Assembly (NCBI RefSeq): GCF_000807925.1
Contig: NZ_JRVC01000005.1
Coordinates: forward strand, 1 to 64,000
DNA: 64,000 nt
Direction: 5' to 3'
From: Novosphingobium subterraneum
Lineage (GTDB): Bacteria > Pseudomonadota > Alphaproteobacteria > Sphingomonadales > Sphingomonadaceae
Shown here piece after piece: positions 26,077 through 34,726 of the stretch. The stretch's first letter is position 1. The number at the start of each line of letters is the position of its first letter. The notes under the pieces were generated by a model. That model was not told the DNA's origin and did no database searches. It saw nothing but the letters and a program-made list of their open reading frames with translations. Both the position numbers and the translations under genes were made by a program.

Positions 26077-26889
26077 ATGCGTCTCGCCATCGATCATACC
26101 ACGCATTACGTCTTTTCCGGGCCGGTCAGCCGCGGGCTGCAGAGGCTTCGGTTGAAGCCGAAGACTTCGGCTGGCCAGCGCGTGCTGGAATGGCGGATGT
26201 CATTCGAGGGTGCGCAGCTTCAGGTGGAGTACGACGATGCGCACTGCAATCACGTCGCCCTGATTTCGTTCGACCAGGGCGTGCAGGAAGTGACGATCCG
26301 GTGTGAGGGGCTGGTGGCCACCAACGACGAAGCCGGTATCATGGGCAAGCATTCCGGCTTTGTGCCGATGTGGCAGTTTCTCGAACCGACCGACCTGACC
26401 AAGGTTGGCCCACGCATCCGTTCGCTGGCCTCGGCCGTGCCGCAGGAGGGGAACACGCTTGCCACGCTGCATGCCCTCTCCGCGCTGATCCGCGAGCGGG
26501 TCGCATATTCGACCGGGCACACCAATGCGGAGACGACCGCCGAGGGTGCCCTCGCAGCAGGGCGGGGCGTGTGCCAGGATCATGCGCACGTGTTCATCGG
26601 CGCTGCGCGGTCCCTGGGCATCCCGGCGCGCTATGTTAGTGGCTACCTGATGATGAATGACCGGATCGAGCAGGACGCCGGCCACGCCTGGGCGGAAGCG
26701 CATGTCGAAGGGCTGGGCTGGGTCGGTTTTGACGTGTCCAACGGCATCAGCCCCGATGCCCGCTATGTCCGCGTGGCGACCGGTCGTGACTATCAGGATG
26801 CAGCCCCAATCACAGGTATCCGATACGGCGCACTTGACGAAACGATGCATGTGAAGCTTGCCGTGGAACAGCAGCGTGTGGAACAATAG
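26077..26889 (+). CDS. Transglutaminase-family cysteine peptidase (Anbu cluster)
   Basis: From the ATG at 26077 the product is 270 residues. An N-terminal bacterial transglutaminase-like domain (MRLAIDHTTHYVFSGPVSRG) precedes the transglutaminase core with catalytic cysteine GRGVCQDHAHVFI, histidine DAGHAWAEAHV and aspartate GFDVSNG. These enzymes cleave or form isopeptide/peptide bonds. It starts 11 bases after the alpha-E stop. A longer upstream frame lies inside the alpha-E gene and is not real. Confidence 0.93.
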   Translation: MRLAIDHTTHYVFSGPVSRGLQRLRLKPKTSAGQRVLEWRMSFEGAQLQVEYDDAHCNHVALISFDQGVQEVTIRCEGLVATNDEAGIMGKHSGFVPMWQFLEPTDLTKVGPRIRSLASAVPQEGNTLATLHALSALIRERVAYSTGHTNAETTAEGALAAGRGVCQDHAHVFIGAARSLGIPARYVSGYLMMNDRIEQDAGHAWAEAHVEGLGWVGFDVSNGISPDARYVRVATGRDYQDAAPITGIRYGALDETMHVKLAVEQQRVEQ

Positions 26890-26935
26890 GCCACACCATT
26901 TTTAGTTTGAGTCCAGGCGGGATCGGGGCAGGGCG

Positions 26936-27685
26936 ATGACATATTGCGTGGGGATGATCCTCGACAAGGGCCTGGTGATGATGAGCGACACCCGGACCAA
27001 TTCGGGCGTCGACAACATATCCGTATTCCGGAAGATGCATCATTGGTCCGTTCCCGGAGAACGGCAGATCACGATCATGACGGCCGGCAATCTGGCAACG
27101 ACGCAGGCCGTCATCTCGCAGCTCGAGGAGCGCAACAAGGCGCCGAGCGACCGGCGACCATCGATCCTCGAGGCGCCGACGATGTTCCAGGTGGCGACGC
27201 TTGTCGGCAACCTCCTGCGCAACGTGATAGAAGGGCGGCAGGACAACGGAATGCGGTCGGAAGGGCCGCGCTTCACTGCTTCGATGATCGTGGCCGGGCA
27301 GATCCAGGACATGGAGCCGCGGCTGTTCATGATCTACCCGGAGGGGAACTTCATCGAGGCGAGCTTCGATACGCCGTTCTTCCAGATCGGCGAGACAAAG
27401 TACGGCCGACCGATCCTGCTTCGCGGCTACGATCGGTCCATGAGTTTCGAGGACGCAGTGAAGCTGCTGATGGTCTCGTTCGATTCAACGGTGGCGGCAA
27501 ATCTTTCGGTAGGTCTGCCGTTCGATCTGCTCGTCATGGAGCGTGATCGGTTCGAGCCGCTGCACCAGCGTCGCATTCTTGCCAGCGACCCCTATTTCAA
27601 ATCCATCTCTTCCAGCTGGAGCGAAGCTCTGCGGCAGGCATTCCATTCGCTACCGGATTACAAGTTCGACATCGGCGTGGGGTAA
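26936..27685 (+). CDS. Anbu (ancestral beta subunit) proteasome-type peptidase
   Basis: The 249-residue protein begins MTYCVGMILDKGLVMMSDTRTNSGVDNIS. Removal of Met would expose Thr2 as N-terminal nucleophile, as in HslV and proteasome beta subunits. Other conserved parts are ITIMTAGNLATTQAV and the C-terminal FDLLVMERD. Anbu assembles into ring- or lock-washer-like particles, and its gene is typically clustered with ATP-grasp, alpha-E and transglutaminase genes, exactly as here. What the cluster makes or degrades is not settled. Confidence 0.93.
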   Translation: MTYCVGMILDKGLVMMSDTRTNSGVDNISVFRKMHHWSVPGERQITIMTAGNLATTQAVISQLEERNKAPSDRRPSILEAPTMFQVATLVGNLLRNVIEGRQDNGMRSEGPRFTASMIVAGQIQDMEPRLFMIYPEGNFIEASFDTPFFQIGETKYGRPILLRGYDRSMSFEDAVKLLMVSFDSTVAANLSVGLPFDLLVMERDRFEPLHQRRILASDPYFKSISSSWSEALRQAFHSLPDYKFDIGVG

Positions 27686-27953
27686 TTCTGTAATCTCGAT
27701 TCGAGAATGGTGATTCGAAAACGTCCAGTCTGGTTAATGACGACCTTTCAAGACGTCCTTAAGTGCTGGATCTCGCTACGAAAAACACGTGAATTTCGTG
27801 TGCTGCATCACATTTCTTGGTTAACGTCGCCCTAAATGCTCCGTTCCGGAAGCGTTCATCCTAAGGAAAAACCTTTATAGCGGGCCGATGAACGTCAGTT
27901 CTGGTTCATTACGAAGCTAACCCAAGTGGCAAAGTCAAAAAATCAGGCGCTTA
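27686..27953. other. Intergenic region, promoter of the LuxR-type gene
   Basis: No gene is supported in these 268 bases. The stretch is AT-richer than its surroundings, with two copies of GATTCGA (27700-27720) and tgaatttcgtgtgctgcatcac-type promoter-like sequence around 27790-27815. It probably holds the promoter of the following regulator. Confidence 0.4.
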
Positions 27954-28583
27954 ATGAGCGTCATGGTTGATCGTGTCACTCTTCACATCCTCGATGGGGA
28001 TTCCGCCCGCAGGGCTCAATTGGCCCGGCTTGCCTTCGCTGCCGGCCATCACGCCGAGATTTACGCCAATGCTGAGGAACTGCTGGCGCATGCACCTTCC
28101 GGCGGCCTTGTCCTGGCCCAGGACGAGCCGGTGGGAGAAGGCATCCCGCGGCTCATTTCGGTGATGATGCAGGCGGGCCACTGGCTGCCGGTCATCGCAA
28201 TTGCCGAGCCACCCCAGACGGCAGCGGTGGTCCGTGCGATAAAGGCCGGTGCGCTTGATTATCTCGCCATGCCGACGCAGATCGGCCCCCTGAATGAAGC
28301 CGTCGCCCGCGCCAGCCGCGAAGCCGAAGCCTACCGCGCCCAGCGCGCCCGTGCTGCCGAAGCGCGCCAGCGCATTGCCCGCCTTTCGTTGCGTGAACGT
28401 GAAGTCCTCGATCGCCTTGCCGAAGGGCAGAGCAACAAGGCAATTGCGCGTGAGCTCGACATCAGCCCGCGCACGGTGGAGATCCACCGCATGAAGATGA
28501 TGGGCAAGCTTGGCGCCCGCCATGCCGCCGAAGCGGTCCGCCTGCGGATCGAGGCGACCGGACTGGACGACGTCGCGGCCTGA
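27954..28583 (+). CDS. LuxR-family regulator with a degenerate receiver domain
   Basis: The 209-residue protein ends in a GerE/LuxR helix-turn-helix (LSLREREVLDRLAEGQSNKAIARELDISPRTVEIHR, in part). The N-terminal half resembles a FixJ-type receiver (LHILDGDSARRAQLARL, LPVIAIAEP, GALDYLAMP), but the phospho-acceptor strand reads GGLVLAQDEP and the conserved lysine is replaced (AMP for EKP). It is therefore likely not controlled by classical phosphorylation. No histidine kinase is adjacent. A terminator follows the gene. Confidence 0.85.
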   Translation: MSVMVDRVTLHILDGDSARRAQLARLAFAAGHHAEIYANAEELLAHAPSGGLVLAQDEPVGEGIPRLISVMMQAGHWLPVIAIAEPPQTAAVVRAIKAGALDYLAMPTQIGPLNEAVARASREAEAYRAQRARAAEARQRIARLSLREREVLDRLAEGQSNKAIARELDISPRTVEIHRMKMMGKLGARHAAEAVRLRIEATGLDDVAA

Positions 28584-28612
28584 CGCAATTTGGCACGATT
28601 GACCGGAACGCG

Positions 28613-28645
28613 AAGGGCGGGGGGCAACCTCCGCCCTTTGCTTTT
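28613..28645 (+). terminator. Rho-independent terminator after the LuxR-type gene
   Basis: AAGGGCGG (28613-28620) pairs with CCGCCCTT (28631-28638) around a ten-base loop and is followed by TGCTTTT. It also separates this gene from the convergent extensin-like gene. Confidence 0.75.
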
Positions 28646-28654
28646 ACGCCAGCT

Positions 28655-29323
28655 TTAGCGGCAGAACGACTTGAGGCCGCCCGGTTCGAGATGCAGATGA
28701 TCGCGGTGGGCAGCGTTGTAATCCGGGGTCAGCACGGTGCCGAAGCGCTTGCATGCGCTGTCGCGGATCGTGCGCAGAAAGGCCCGAACCTGCGGTGAGG
28801 GGGAGTTCCAGTCATTGACGATGCTGATCCGTCGGCCATCGGCCAGGCGGAAGGCGGCGATGTCGATGGCATTGGCCGTGGCGTGCGCGGATAAGCGGCT
28901 GGTGCCCGCAACATTGCGGCAGGAATAACTGCCCATGGTCTCGATCCGCTGGAGCGGGCTGCCAAGGATCTGGCGGGCAGCACGGTCCACCCCGAAACGC
29001 GCCCAACCTTGCAGCGCGTTTGCGGCCGGGCAGGACACCGGGCCGAGATTGGTGATGTTCAGCAGGCCATTGTCAGCACGCAGGGACTCAAGCCTGACCG
29101 TGCCGAGAGTCGAGCAGCCTGCGCCGTAGTATTGGTCGGCGAGCGGGGTGAAGCGGGCTTGCGCAGCGCCAAGATTGGCGAGACAGGCCCGAGTCTGCGG
29201 GGACTGGCTGAGCGAGGCTCCAGTGCTCGAGCGCGAAGGCTTGCGCACCGGCTGCTCGGGAGACCCTACGCACCCGGCAGTCAAGGCGGTCAGCGATAAG
29301 GCGATGAGTACGCGCCGGACCAT
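28655..29323 (-). CDS. Extensin-like family protein, lipoprotein
   Basis: From the ATG at 29323 the 222-residue product has a lipoprotein signal (ALSLTALTAGCVG). The mature part shows the extensin-like C-terminal domain: GAGCSTLGTVRLESL, GPVSCPAANALQGWARFGVDRAA, SYSCRNVAGTSRLSAHATANAIDIAAFRLADGR and the end RDHLHLEPGG. The H, D and H residues (SAHATANAID, DHLHLE) resemble the metal site of D-Ala-D-Ala metallopeptidases such as VanY/MepA, so it may act on peptidoglycan. Confidence 0.85.
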   Translation of the reverse strand: MVRRVLIALSLTALTAGCVGSPEQPVRKPSRSSTGASLSQSPQTRACLANLGAAQARFTPLADQYYGAGCSTLGTVRLESLRADNGLLNITNLGPVSCPAANALQGWARFGVDRAARQILGSPLQRIETMGSYSCRNVAGTSRLSAHATANAIDIAAFRLADGRRISIVNDWNSPSPQVRAFLRTIRDSACKRFGTVLTPDYNAAHRDHLHLEPGGLKSFCR

Positions 29324-29405
29324 GACCCAAGGATACTGGCAATCACACGGCTTGCACAGCACGCAGACGCACGGACTATCGCATGAGGCATGTGGCTGGG
29401 AACGG

Positions 29406-29481
29406 TGGTGGGCGCTGACGGGCTCGAACCGCCGACCCTCTCGGTGTAAACGAGATGCTCTACCAACTGAGCTAAGCGCCC
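29406..29481 (-). tRNA. tRNA-Val (anticodon TAC)
   Basis: On the minus strand the sequence folds as a full tRNA: acceptor GGGCGCT/AGCGCCC, D-loop TTAGCTCAGTTGGTAGAGC, anticodon stem CTCG/CGAG around loop TTTACAC (anticodon TAC), T-arm GGCGGTTCGAGCCCGTC, discriminator A, and CCA encoded in the DNA. It stands alone between the extensin-like and TonB-receptor genes. No integrated element is seen beside it. Confidence 0.96.
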
Positions 29482-29635
29482 CTCATGCGAGGTGGGGCGC
29501 TATTGCGCGGATTCGCCGACGAGGTCAATGGGGCGCGCGCATGCTCAGGTGATCCCGTTGCTGATCAATGCTGGAGTCTTGGCGCCCGTGTGGTGACAGC
29601 AGCATTGTCTGCCGCCACCACGCTTCGTCAAGATG

Positions 29636-31618
29636 TCAGAACCTGGCGCGCAGGCCGGCATAGACCGCGCGGCGCTCAGCCGGGTAGTAGATTGCCGAAG
29701 TGCCAGATGCGGTGATGACGGCGGCGATGTCGCCTACGGCCTTCTTCCCAGTGATGTTGCGCAAGTCGGCGAAGAGATCGATATCGCTCGTCAGCGAGGC
29801 TCCCGCGCTTAATCCGACAAGCGCATAGCCGGGCGCGCGAACGGTGTTGCGATAGTCCGCAAAGGCGCCCTGCGGGACCCATTCGAGGCTGGGTGCGATG
29901 TGCAGGGTATCGCCGCCCAAGCGGACTTCGCTGCGCAGGACATGGCGCGGGACGACAGGCAGGTGGTTGTCGGCAAACTGGACATCGCCGCGGAAGCGGA
30001 AGTCCGAATACTGCCAGATCTGGCGAAGGCGGAGCCAGCCGGCCGGCTGCCACGAGAGACCGGCCTCGACGCCCTGATGGCGCGTGCGACCTGCGTTGAA
30101 CGTGGCAGCGGGGATGCCGACATTGTCATCGGGTGTGTACTGCAGCATCTCGCCGGTCAGGTTGGCGCGATAGAGCGATATGTCCCATTCCAACGTGCCC
30201 AGGCGGCCGCGCGTGCCGATTTCCGCCGTCCATGCCCGTTGCGGGCGTACGGGCACGAAGGCGGCTTGCTGGGCAAGCTCGACGAAGGTCGGGAATTCGG
30301 CAGAGCGGCTGTAGTTGGCATAGACCTGAACTCCTGCTGCCGGGATCCACAGTGCACCGAAGCGGGGGGAGAAGGCATCGAAGGAGGCATTGCCGGTGAC
30401 AGTCGAAGGCAGTTCGCGTTCCTGCCGACGAGCACCATTGGCATAGATGCCCCCGGCAATCAGGGTGAGACTCTCCACTGGAGAGACCCGCAGTTCCCCA
30501 TACGCGGAGGACGTGCGCGCGCGCTGCTGTGCGCGGAAGGTCAGTGCGCCGCGCTTGCCGCCGTTGTTGATGAATTGCCGGGCGCGGGTCGTGCCCCAGC
30601 GGGATCCGCCGCCGAGGGTGATCGAGACAATCCCCGCCTCCCATTCGGCACGGGCGAAGAGGCCGCGATCGTCTGACTTCTGGTCGATCATCATGAAGAT
30701 CGGGTGATCGAGTTGCTTGATGTTGTAGAAGCCACCGACAGTGAGTTCGAGCGGGCCGAGATCGAAGGCTGTACGGTTCTGCAAGCGCAGGGAATCGATA
30801 TTGCGTTCCTGATCGCCGGTGAAGTTGCCTTTCTGCGGCGTGGTCAGGGCATCGGCAAGGGAGAGTGCGCCGGGCAACTCCTGCCGGATATGGCTGGCGG
30901 TGACGTAGAAGCGCGTGCTGAGGTTCTCGGCCAGAGAGAGACCGACGTTGCCGTTGAAGCGTAGGGATCGGCGACTGGCGTGTTGCCGGTCGCCATCGTG
31001 GCGGTCGGCGCTGATCCCGGCCCAGGCGCTGGCTGTGCTATCGCCGAAGCCTGCGGAAACCAGACCTCGCGCGAGGCCGAACGAGCCACCATCGAAGCGG
31101 GCGTAAAGACCGCGCGCGCTGTCGCCGCGTGGCGTTACGCCATTGATCGCGCCGCCCAGTGTACCTGAGCCGAAGCGAAGGGCATTGGCGCCGCGATAGA
31201 CCTCGAGATGATCGAGGAAGATTGGCTCAAGCTCCTGGAAATCGCCGTTGTCGTCGGCAAGGTTGATCGGAACGCCATCCTGAAGCAGCGTCAGGCCACG
31301 CATGTGGAAGCTGCGCGAGAGGCCCGAGCCGCGGACCGAGATGCGGACCTCCTGTCCGAAGCGCGGCTGGCTGTAGACTCCGGGCGAAAAGGCCAGCGTA
31401 TCGCGCAAGGAAATCACGGTGCGGTCGGCGAAGTCTTCGTAAGCAACGACATCGGTACCGCCGGGCGTTGCGGCTGCCTCTTGTTCGGCAATGGAGGCAT
31501 CGCCATGACCGATGACGATGATCGCGGCGCCTTCGGCTGCGGCGTCTTCGGCGTGGGCAGGAGTGGCGAGCGAGAAGGCCATGGCCAGAGGGGCCACGGC
31601 GAGTATGCGGGTAGTCAT
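29636..31618 (-). CDS. TonB-dependent outer-membrane receptor
   Basis: The 660-residue product has a signal peptide (LAMAFSLATPAHAEDA) and a short TonB box region (AIIVIGHGD). The plug has SLRDTLAFSPGVYSQPRFGQEVRISVRGSGLSRSF, LTLLQDGVPINLADDNGDFQ and YRGANALRFGSGTLGGAINGVT, followed by a 22-strand-type barrel ending in YAGLRARF. The plug is closest in style to ferric-siderophore or metal receptors. The DUF2946 gene upstream on the same strand, 58 bases before its start, supports a metal role, but this is inference. Confidence 0.9.
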   Translation of the reverse strand: MTTRILAVAPLAMAFSLATPAHAEDAAAEGAAIIVIGHGDASIAEQEAAATPGGTDVVAYEDFADRTVISLRDTLAFSPGVYSQPRFGQEVRISVRGSGLSRSFHMRGLTLLQDGVPINLADDNGDFQELEPIFLDHLEVYRGANALRFGSGTLGGAINGVTPRGDSARGLYARFDGGSFGLARGLVSAGFGDSTASAWAGISADRHDGDRQHASRRSLRFNGNVGLSLAENLSTRFYVTASHIRQELPGALSLADALTTPQKGNFTGDQERNIDSLRLQNRTAFDLGPLELTVGGFYNIKQLDHPIFMMIDQKSDDRGLFARAEWEAGIVSITLGGGSRWGTTRARQFINNGGKRGALTFRAQQRARTSSAYGELRVSPVESLTLIAGGIYANGARRQERELPSTVTGNASFDAFSPRFGALWIPAAGVQVYANYSRSAEFPTFVELAQQAAFVPVRPQRAWTAEIGTRGRLGTLEWDISLYRANLTGEMLQYTPDDNVGIPAATFNAGRTRHQGVEAGLSWQPAGWLRLRQIWQYSDFRFRGDVQFADNHLPVVPRHVLRSEVRLGGDTLHIAPSLEWVPQGAFADYRNTVRAPGYALVGLSAGASLTSDIDLFADLRNITGKKAVGDIAAVITASGTSAIYYPAERRAVYAGLRARF

Positions 31619-31676
31619 GCGGGAATCGCTTTCGATCGCGTCTGGGTTCAGACGGCGGGCAGGATGACCGGTTCGG

Positions 31677-32087
31677 TCAGGCTATCGAGGTGGCGATTTC
31701 CGAGGGCGGGCCGCACGGAGGCGGCAGGATGCGGCGCGATGGAGCAAGGCGTGGGACCGCGATGGCGAGGAAGCCCAGCGCCAGCACGAAGGCCAGCGCG
31801 ACGGCGAGCTGGATCGGATCGGCCCCGCCCAGGAGAGCGGCGCCGTGGCCTGCGAAAGTGCAGGGCTTGTGATCCTTGGCGGCGGTTTCCTTAGCGCCTT
31901 GCGGGATGGTGACCTGAACCGCCGAGTGTGCACCGGTACTGTCGGCGCAGACCAGAATGGTAATCGCGCGCGAGGTGCCGCCGACCATGTAGCCAGCCGG
32001 GACCAAGGCCTTCATGGCGAGCGCCAGCGCGACCAGCAGCACTGCCAGATGGCGGTTATGCAGCAGGAATGCGCGCAGGCCCCTCAT
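31677..32087 (-). CDS. DUF2946-like membrane protein
   Basis: The 136-residue protein has an N-terminal hydrophobic segment (LAVLLVALALAMKALVPAGYM), a middle part with cysteines and histidines (ILVCADSTGAHSAV, KDHKPCTFAGHGAALL) and a second helix (LAVALAFVLALGFLAIAV). This layout fits DUF2946 proteins, which often stand beside TonB-dependent copper or metal receptors. The Cys/His-rich loop could bind a metal. It probably forms an operon with the TonB receptor. Confidence 0.7.
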   Translation of the reverse strand: MRGLRAFLLHNRHLAVLLVALALAMKALVPAGYMVGGTSRAITILVCADSTGAHSAVQVTIPQGAKETAAKDHKPCTFAGHGAALLGGADPIQLAVALAFVLALGFLAIAVPRLAPSRRILPPPCGPPSEIATSIA

Positions 32088-32169
32088 GGCGCCCGCCCCT
32101 ATGATGAGAGGCGGGCGGTGTCATGGGTTTTCATCAAGTTTTCAGCAGCGAGCGATCAACATGGTCCGA

Positions 32170-34722
32170 TCAGCAGGGCCGGGCGGCCCATTCGCCGCGG
32201 ACCCAGTGGTGGGCCTTGTGCTTCCACGGATCGATGACGACAAGATTGATCCAGCCGTTTTCAACCAGTCGGCCGACCACATCATGCGCCAGGACGATGT
32301 CCTGGACTCGCTGGAGCGGTGCCTCGATGATGACCGCAAGGCGGCGTGGTGTGTGGTAGGGTGTGCCATCATCATGGAACAGCGACTGCCGCGGCAGGCC
32401 GACACAGAGATCGCCGCCGCTGCCCTGCACGACGCCAAAGCCCCCGACCACATTCTGCGTCGTCTTGTCGCCCGCGCCGAACACCTCGTTGTCGATGGTC
32501 GAGAACAGGTACTGGCAATTGATCCACTGGGCGACGATCATCGGCGCAGTCATGATGCCCGCAAGTGCGCTGCCATCCTTGTCCCTTGTCCAGTCATAGC
32601 TGTGAAGGAAGGCGCTGCCGCCAAGGTCGATTTCCGCGGTCAGCGCGCGCGGGCCGACGATGAAGGCGGCGTTGCCGGACAGGCCCCATTCCGGGCGGAC
32701 TTCTCCCCAGTGCGCGGCCCCGGTCAACAGGTCTTCGGCAGAGCGGCCAAGGCGGGCGGCGCGCTCGTTGCGGCACTGCGCACCGGCCCTTTGCAGGGCA
32801 TGCTCGAACCTGGCGAGATCGGCCACGTGGCTTCCCGGCACGAGCTGGCGGTCGAAGATTTCGACCACGTCGCGGGTGGTATCGTGCTGCGCGGCGATGA
32901 ACCAGCTATCATCCGGAATGGCAATGCCCTGATCGGCCAGGCCTGCGCGGACCTGACCGTCGTTGAGGATGGATGCCATGAGCCGTGCGTTCGGGCCACC
33001 CGGATGGCCACCGCAGGCGCCGCAATCGAGGCTTGCCGCGAAGGCATTGTTGGTGGTGCAGCCGCCGTGGCCGACAAGCGCGACGAGGCGCGCGGTATCC
33101 GGCGAAAGTCCGGTCAGCGAGAACATGGTGCGCGCATAGGCAATGCGTTGTTCCAGCGGGATCGCGTTGCTGCCGTGGCCATGGCCATGATCGTTGCAGG
33201 CGGCGGGCGTGAGAACGTGTCCCCGTTCGCCCACCAATCGTCTGCGGAAGGCGTCTGTCAGGCGTGGGGCAAGCGTGCGCGCGAGCAGGGCGACCGCTGC
33301 CAGCGGGCCAGCGGCCTCCGCCGTCGCAAAGCCCGTTGCACCGCCCTTGGTCGTATCGAGAATGGCGCGGGCGTCGGCGAGGGCGGCATGGCGCGCCAGC
33401 AGTGCATTGGCCTCGGCCTCCTGCCCTTGCGCGGCGCGTTCGGCAACGACGTGGGAGGGCGAAAGCAGCACCGGCAGCTGGTTGCGCTCCGGTGCATCAC
33501 AGGCCGGCGAGATGGCGATGGGCAGCCCGAAGAAGCCGGCATAGCCAACCGTTTCGTAGCGGCCCTGTGCTTCCAGCGCGCGGCGCATGGGTTCGGACCG
33601 GACATCGATGCAGAACACTGCCTGGGCTTCCGCAACCGGCGCCTTGGCATTTGCGGTCTGTCTTGCCGATGCGCCTTCGAGCTGGGGGGCGATCGTGCCG
33701 AGGAAGCTGGCCTCTGCTGCTTGCTGGAAGATCAGTCCCAGTTCGGCCAGCGACATCGCGGCGATGCGGTTCAGGCTCTCACGTGCAGCCTGCGACCACG
33801 TGGCGGGCGTTTCCGGGTCAAGACCGAAATGCGCAAGCAGCGTGCGGCAGACATGGGCGTGTTGGCGCGAAGGTTCTGCCAGTGCCCGGGGACCGCTGCG
33901 AACGCTGCCTTCGACGAGCGCGACCAGTGCCATCAGTTCGATCATCGATGCCGGGGCAGATGCACTGGCGGCAGGGCCGCCATGCTCGCTGCGCCAGCGC
34001 AGATGCGCGGCCCAACCCGGCAAGGTGGCGACGAGGCCACGCAGCCAGCCAAGGCGCCGGTCACGGGAGACGCCATCGCGGCGCGCGGCAAAGAGCAGCA
34101 TCTCGAGAGGATCGGCAGGGACGTTCGCGAGCCAGTGTGCGGCGGTATCGTCACCAGCGCGGACAAGGCCCGGATCATGACGAAGCGCCGCGCTCATGCT
34201 GCTGTACAGGCCGTGCTGACGACCGGGCAGGGTGAGCGTGGCGTTGCGGTCGAAGAAGGCCGCGAGGTACCGCGCAAGTATGGCGATCGGCGTGGTGAGT
34301 TCCCGGCGGACAACCGGAGTGTCGTCCGCTGGAAGCTCGACAAGGCGCGCCACCAGAAGGTTATAGGCGTTGAGATCGGGGCCAAGCGGCGCGAATGCGG
34401 GTTCCAGACCGCCAAGCGCGGCGACCACGGCCTTGCGGAAAGCGATATCAGCAATGCGGCCTTCTGCCTTGAGCGCGCGCCACTGGACCAGCGAGAGGGA
34501 GGGGCGGGCGCCGAAGAGCTGGGCAGCCTGGGGCAGGGCGTCCTCGAACGGGAGGTCTTCGAAGCCCGACAGCGGGTTGACGGCGATGGCACTGTCCAGC
34601 GGCCAGAGCGGGGCAACAGTCTGCCCGGCAATATCTACTAGGGCCTGCAGTTCGCGCCGTTCTTCCTGGAGGCTAGCTGGAACGCCGGTATCGGGTGCGA
34701 GTGACGCAGTAGCAATGTTCAT
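32170..34722 (-). CDS. dabA: DabA, carbonic-anhydrase-like subunit of the DAB inorganic carbon pump
   Basis: From the ATG at 34722 the protein is 850 residues long and belongs to the former DUF2309/UPF0753 family. The zinc residues of the beta-carbonic-anhydrase-like site are recognisable as C and D in AVFCIDVRSEP and H and C in VGHGGCTTNNAFAASLDCGACGG. DabA, with DabB, takes up CO2 and converts it vectorially to bicarbonate. The start is four bases after the dabB stop. An upstream ATG at 34788 lies within dabB. Confidence 0.92.
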   Translation of the reverse strand: MNIATASLAPDTGVPASLQEERRELQALVDIAGQTVAPLWPLDSAIAVNPLSGFEDLPFEDALPQAAQLFGARPSLSLVQWRALKAEGRIADIAFRKAVVAALGGLEPAFAPLGPDLNAYNLLVARLVELPADDTPVVRRELTTPIAILARYLAAFFDRNATLTLPGRQHGLYSSMSAALRHDPGLVRAGDDTAAHWLANVPADPLEMLLFAARRDGVSRDRRLGWLRGLVATLPGWAAHLRWRSEHGGPAASASAPASMIELMALVALVEGSVRSGPRALAEPSRQHAHVCRTLLAHFGLDPETPATWSQAARESLNRIAAMSLAELGLIFQQAAEASFLGTIAPQLEGASARQTANAKAPVAEAQAVFCIDVRSEPMRRALEAQGRYETVGYAGFFGLPIAISPACDAPERNQLPVLLSPSHVVAERAAQGQEAEANALLARHAALADARAILDTTKGGATGFATAEAAGPLAAVALLARTLAPRLTDAFRRRLVGERGHVLTPAACNDHGHGHGSNAIPLEQRIAYARTMFSLTGLSPDTARLVALVGHGGCTTNNAFAASLDCGACGGHPGGPNARLMASILNDGQVRAGLADQGIAIPDDSWFIAAQHDTTRDVVEIFDRQLVPGSHVADLARFEHALQRAGAQCRNERAARLGRSAEDLLTGAAHWGEVRPEWGLSGNAAFIVGPRALTAEIDLGGSAFLHSYDWTRDKDGSALAGIMTAPMIVAQWINCQYLFSTIDNEVFGAGDKTTQNVVGGFGVVQGSGGDLCVGLPRQSLFHDDGTPYHTPRRLAVIIEAPLQRVQDIVLAHDVVGRLVENGWINLVVIDPWKHKAHHWVRGEWAARPC

Positions 34723-34726
34723 GGCT

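Noticed and set aside
29406..29481. Integration site at tRNA-Val considered
   Set aside because: No integrase, no direct repeat of the tRNA 3' end and no foreign-looking block beside it.
29588..29622. Imperfect hairpin GTGGTG...CACCAC downstream of the TonB receptor as terminator
   Set aside because: Stem interrupted and no T-tract in the minus direction; too weak to list as a feature.
32014..34641. 875-codon plus-strand open frame
   Set aside because: Lies opposite dabA, which has conserved zinc residues; long antisense frames are common in GC-rich DNA.
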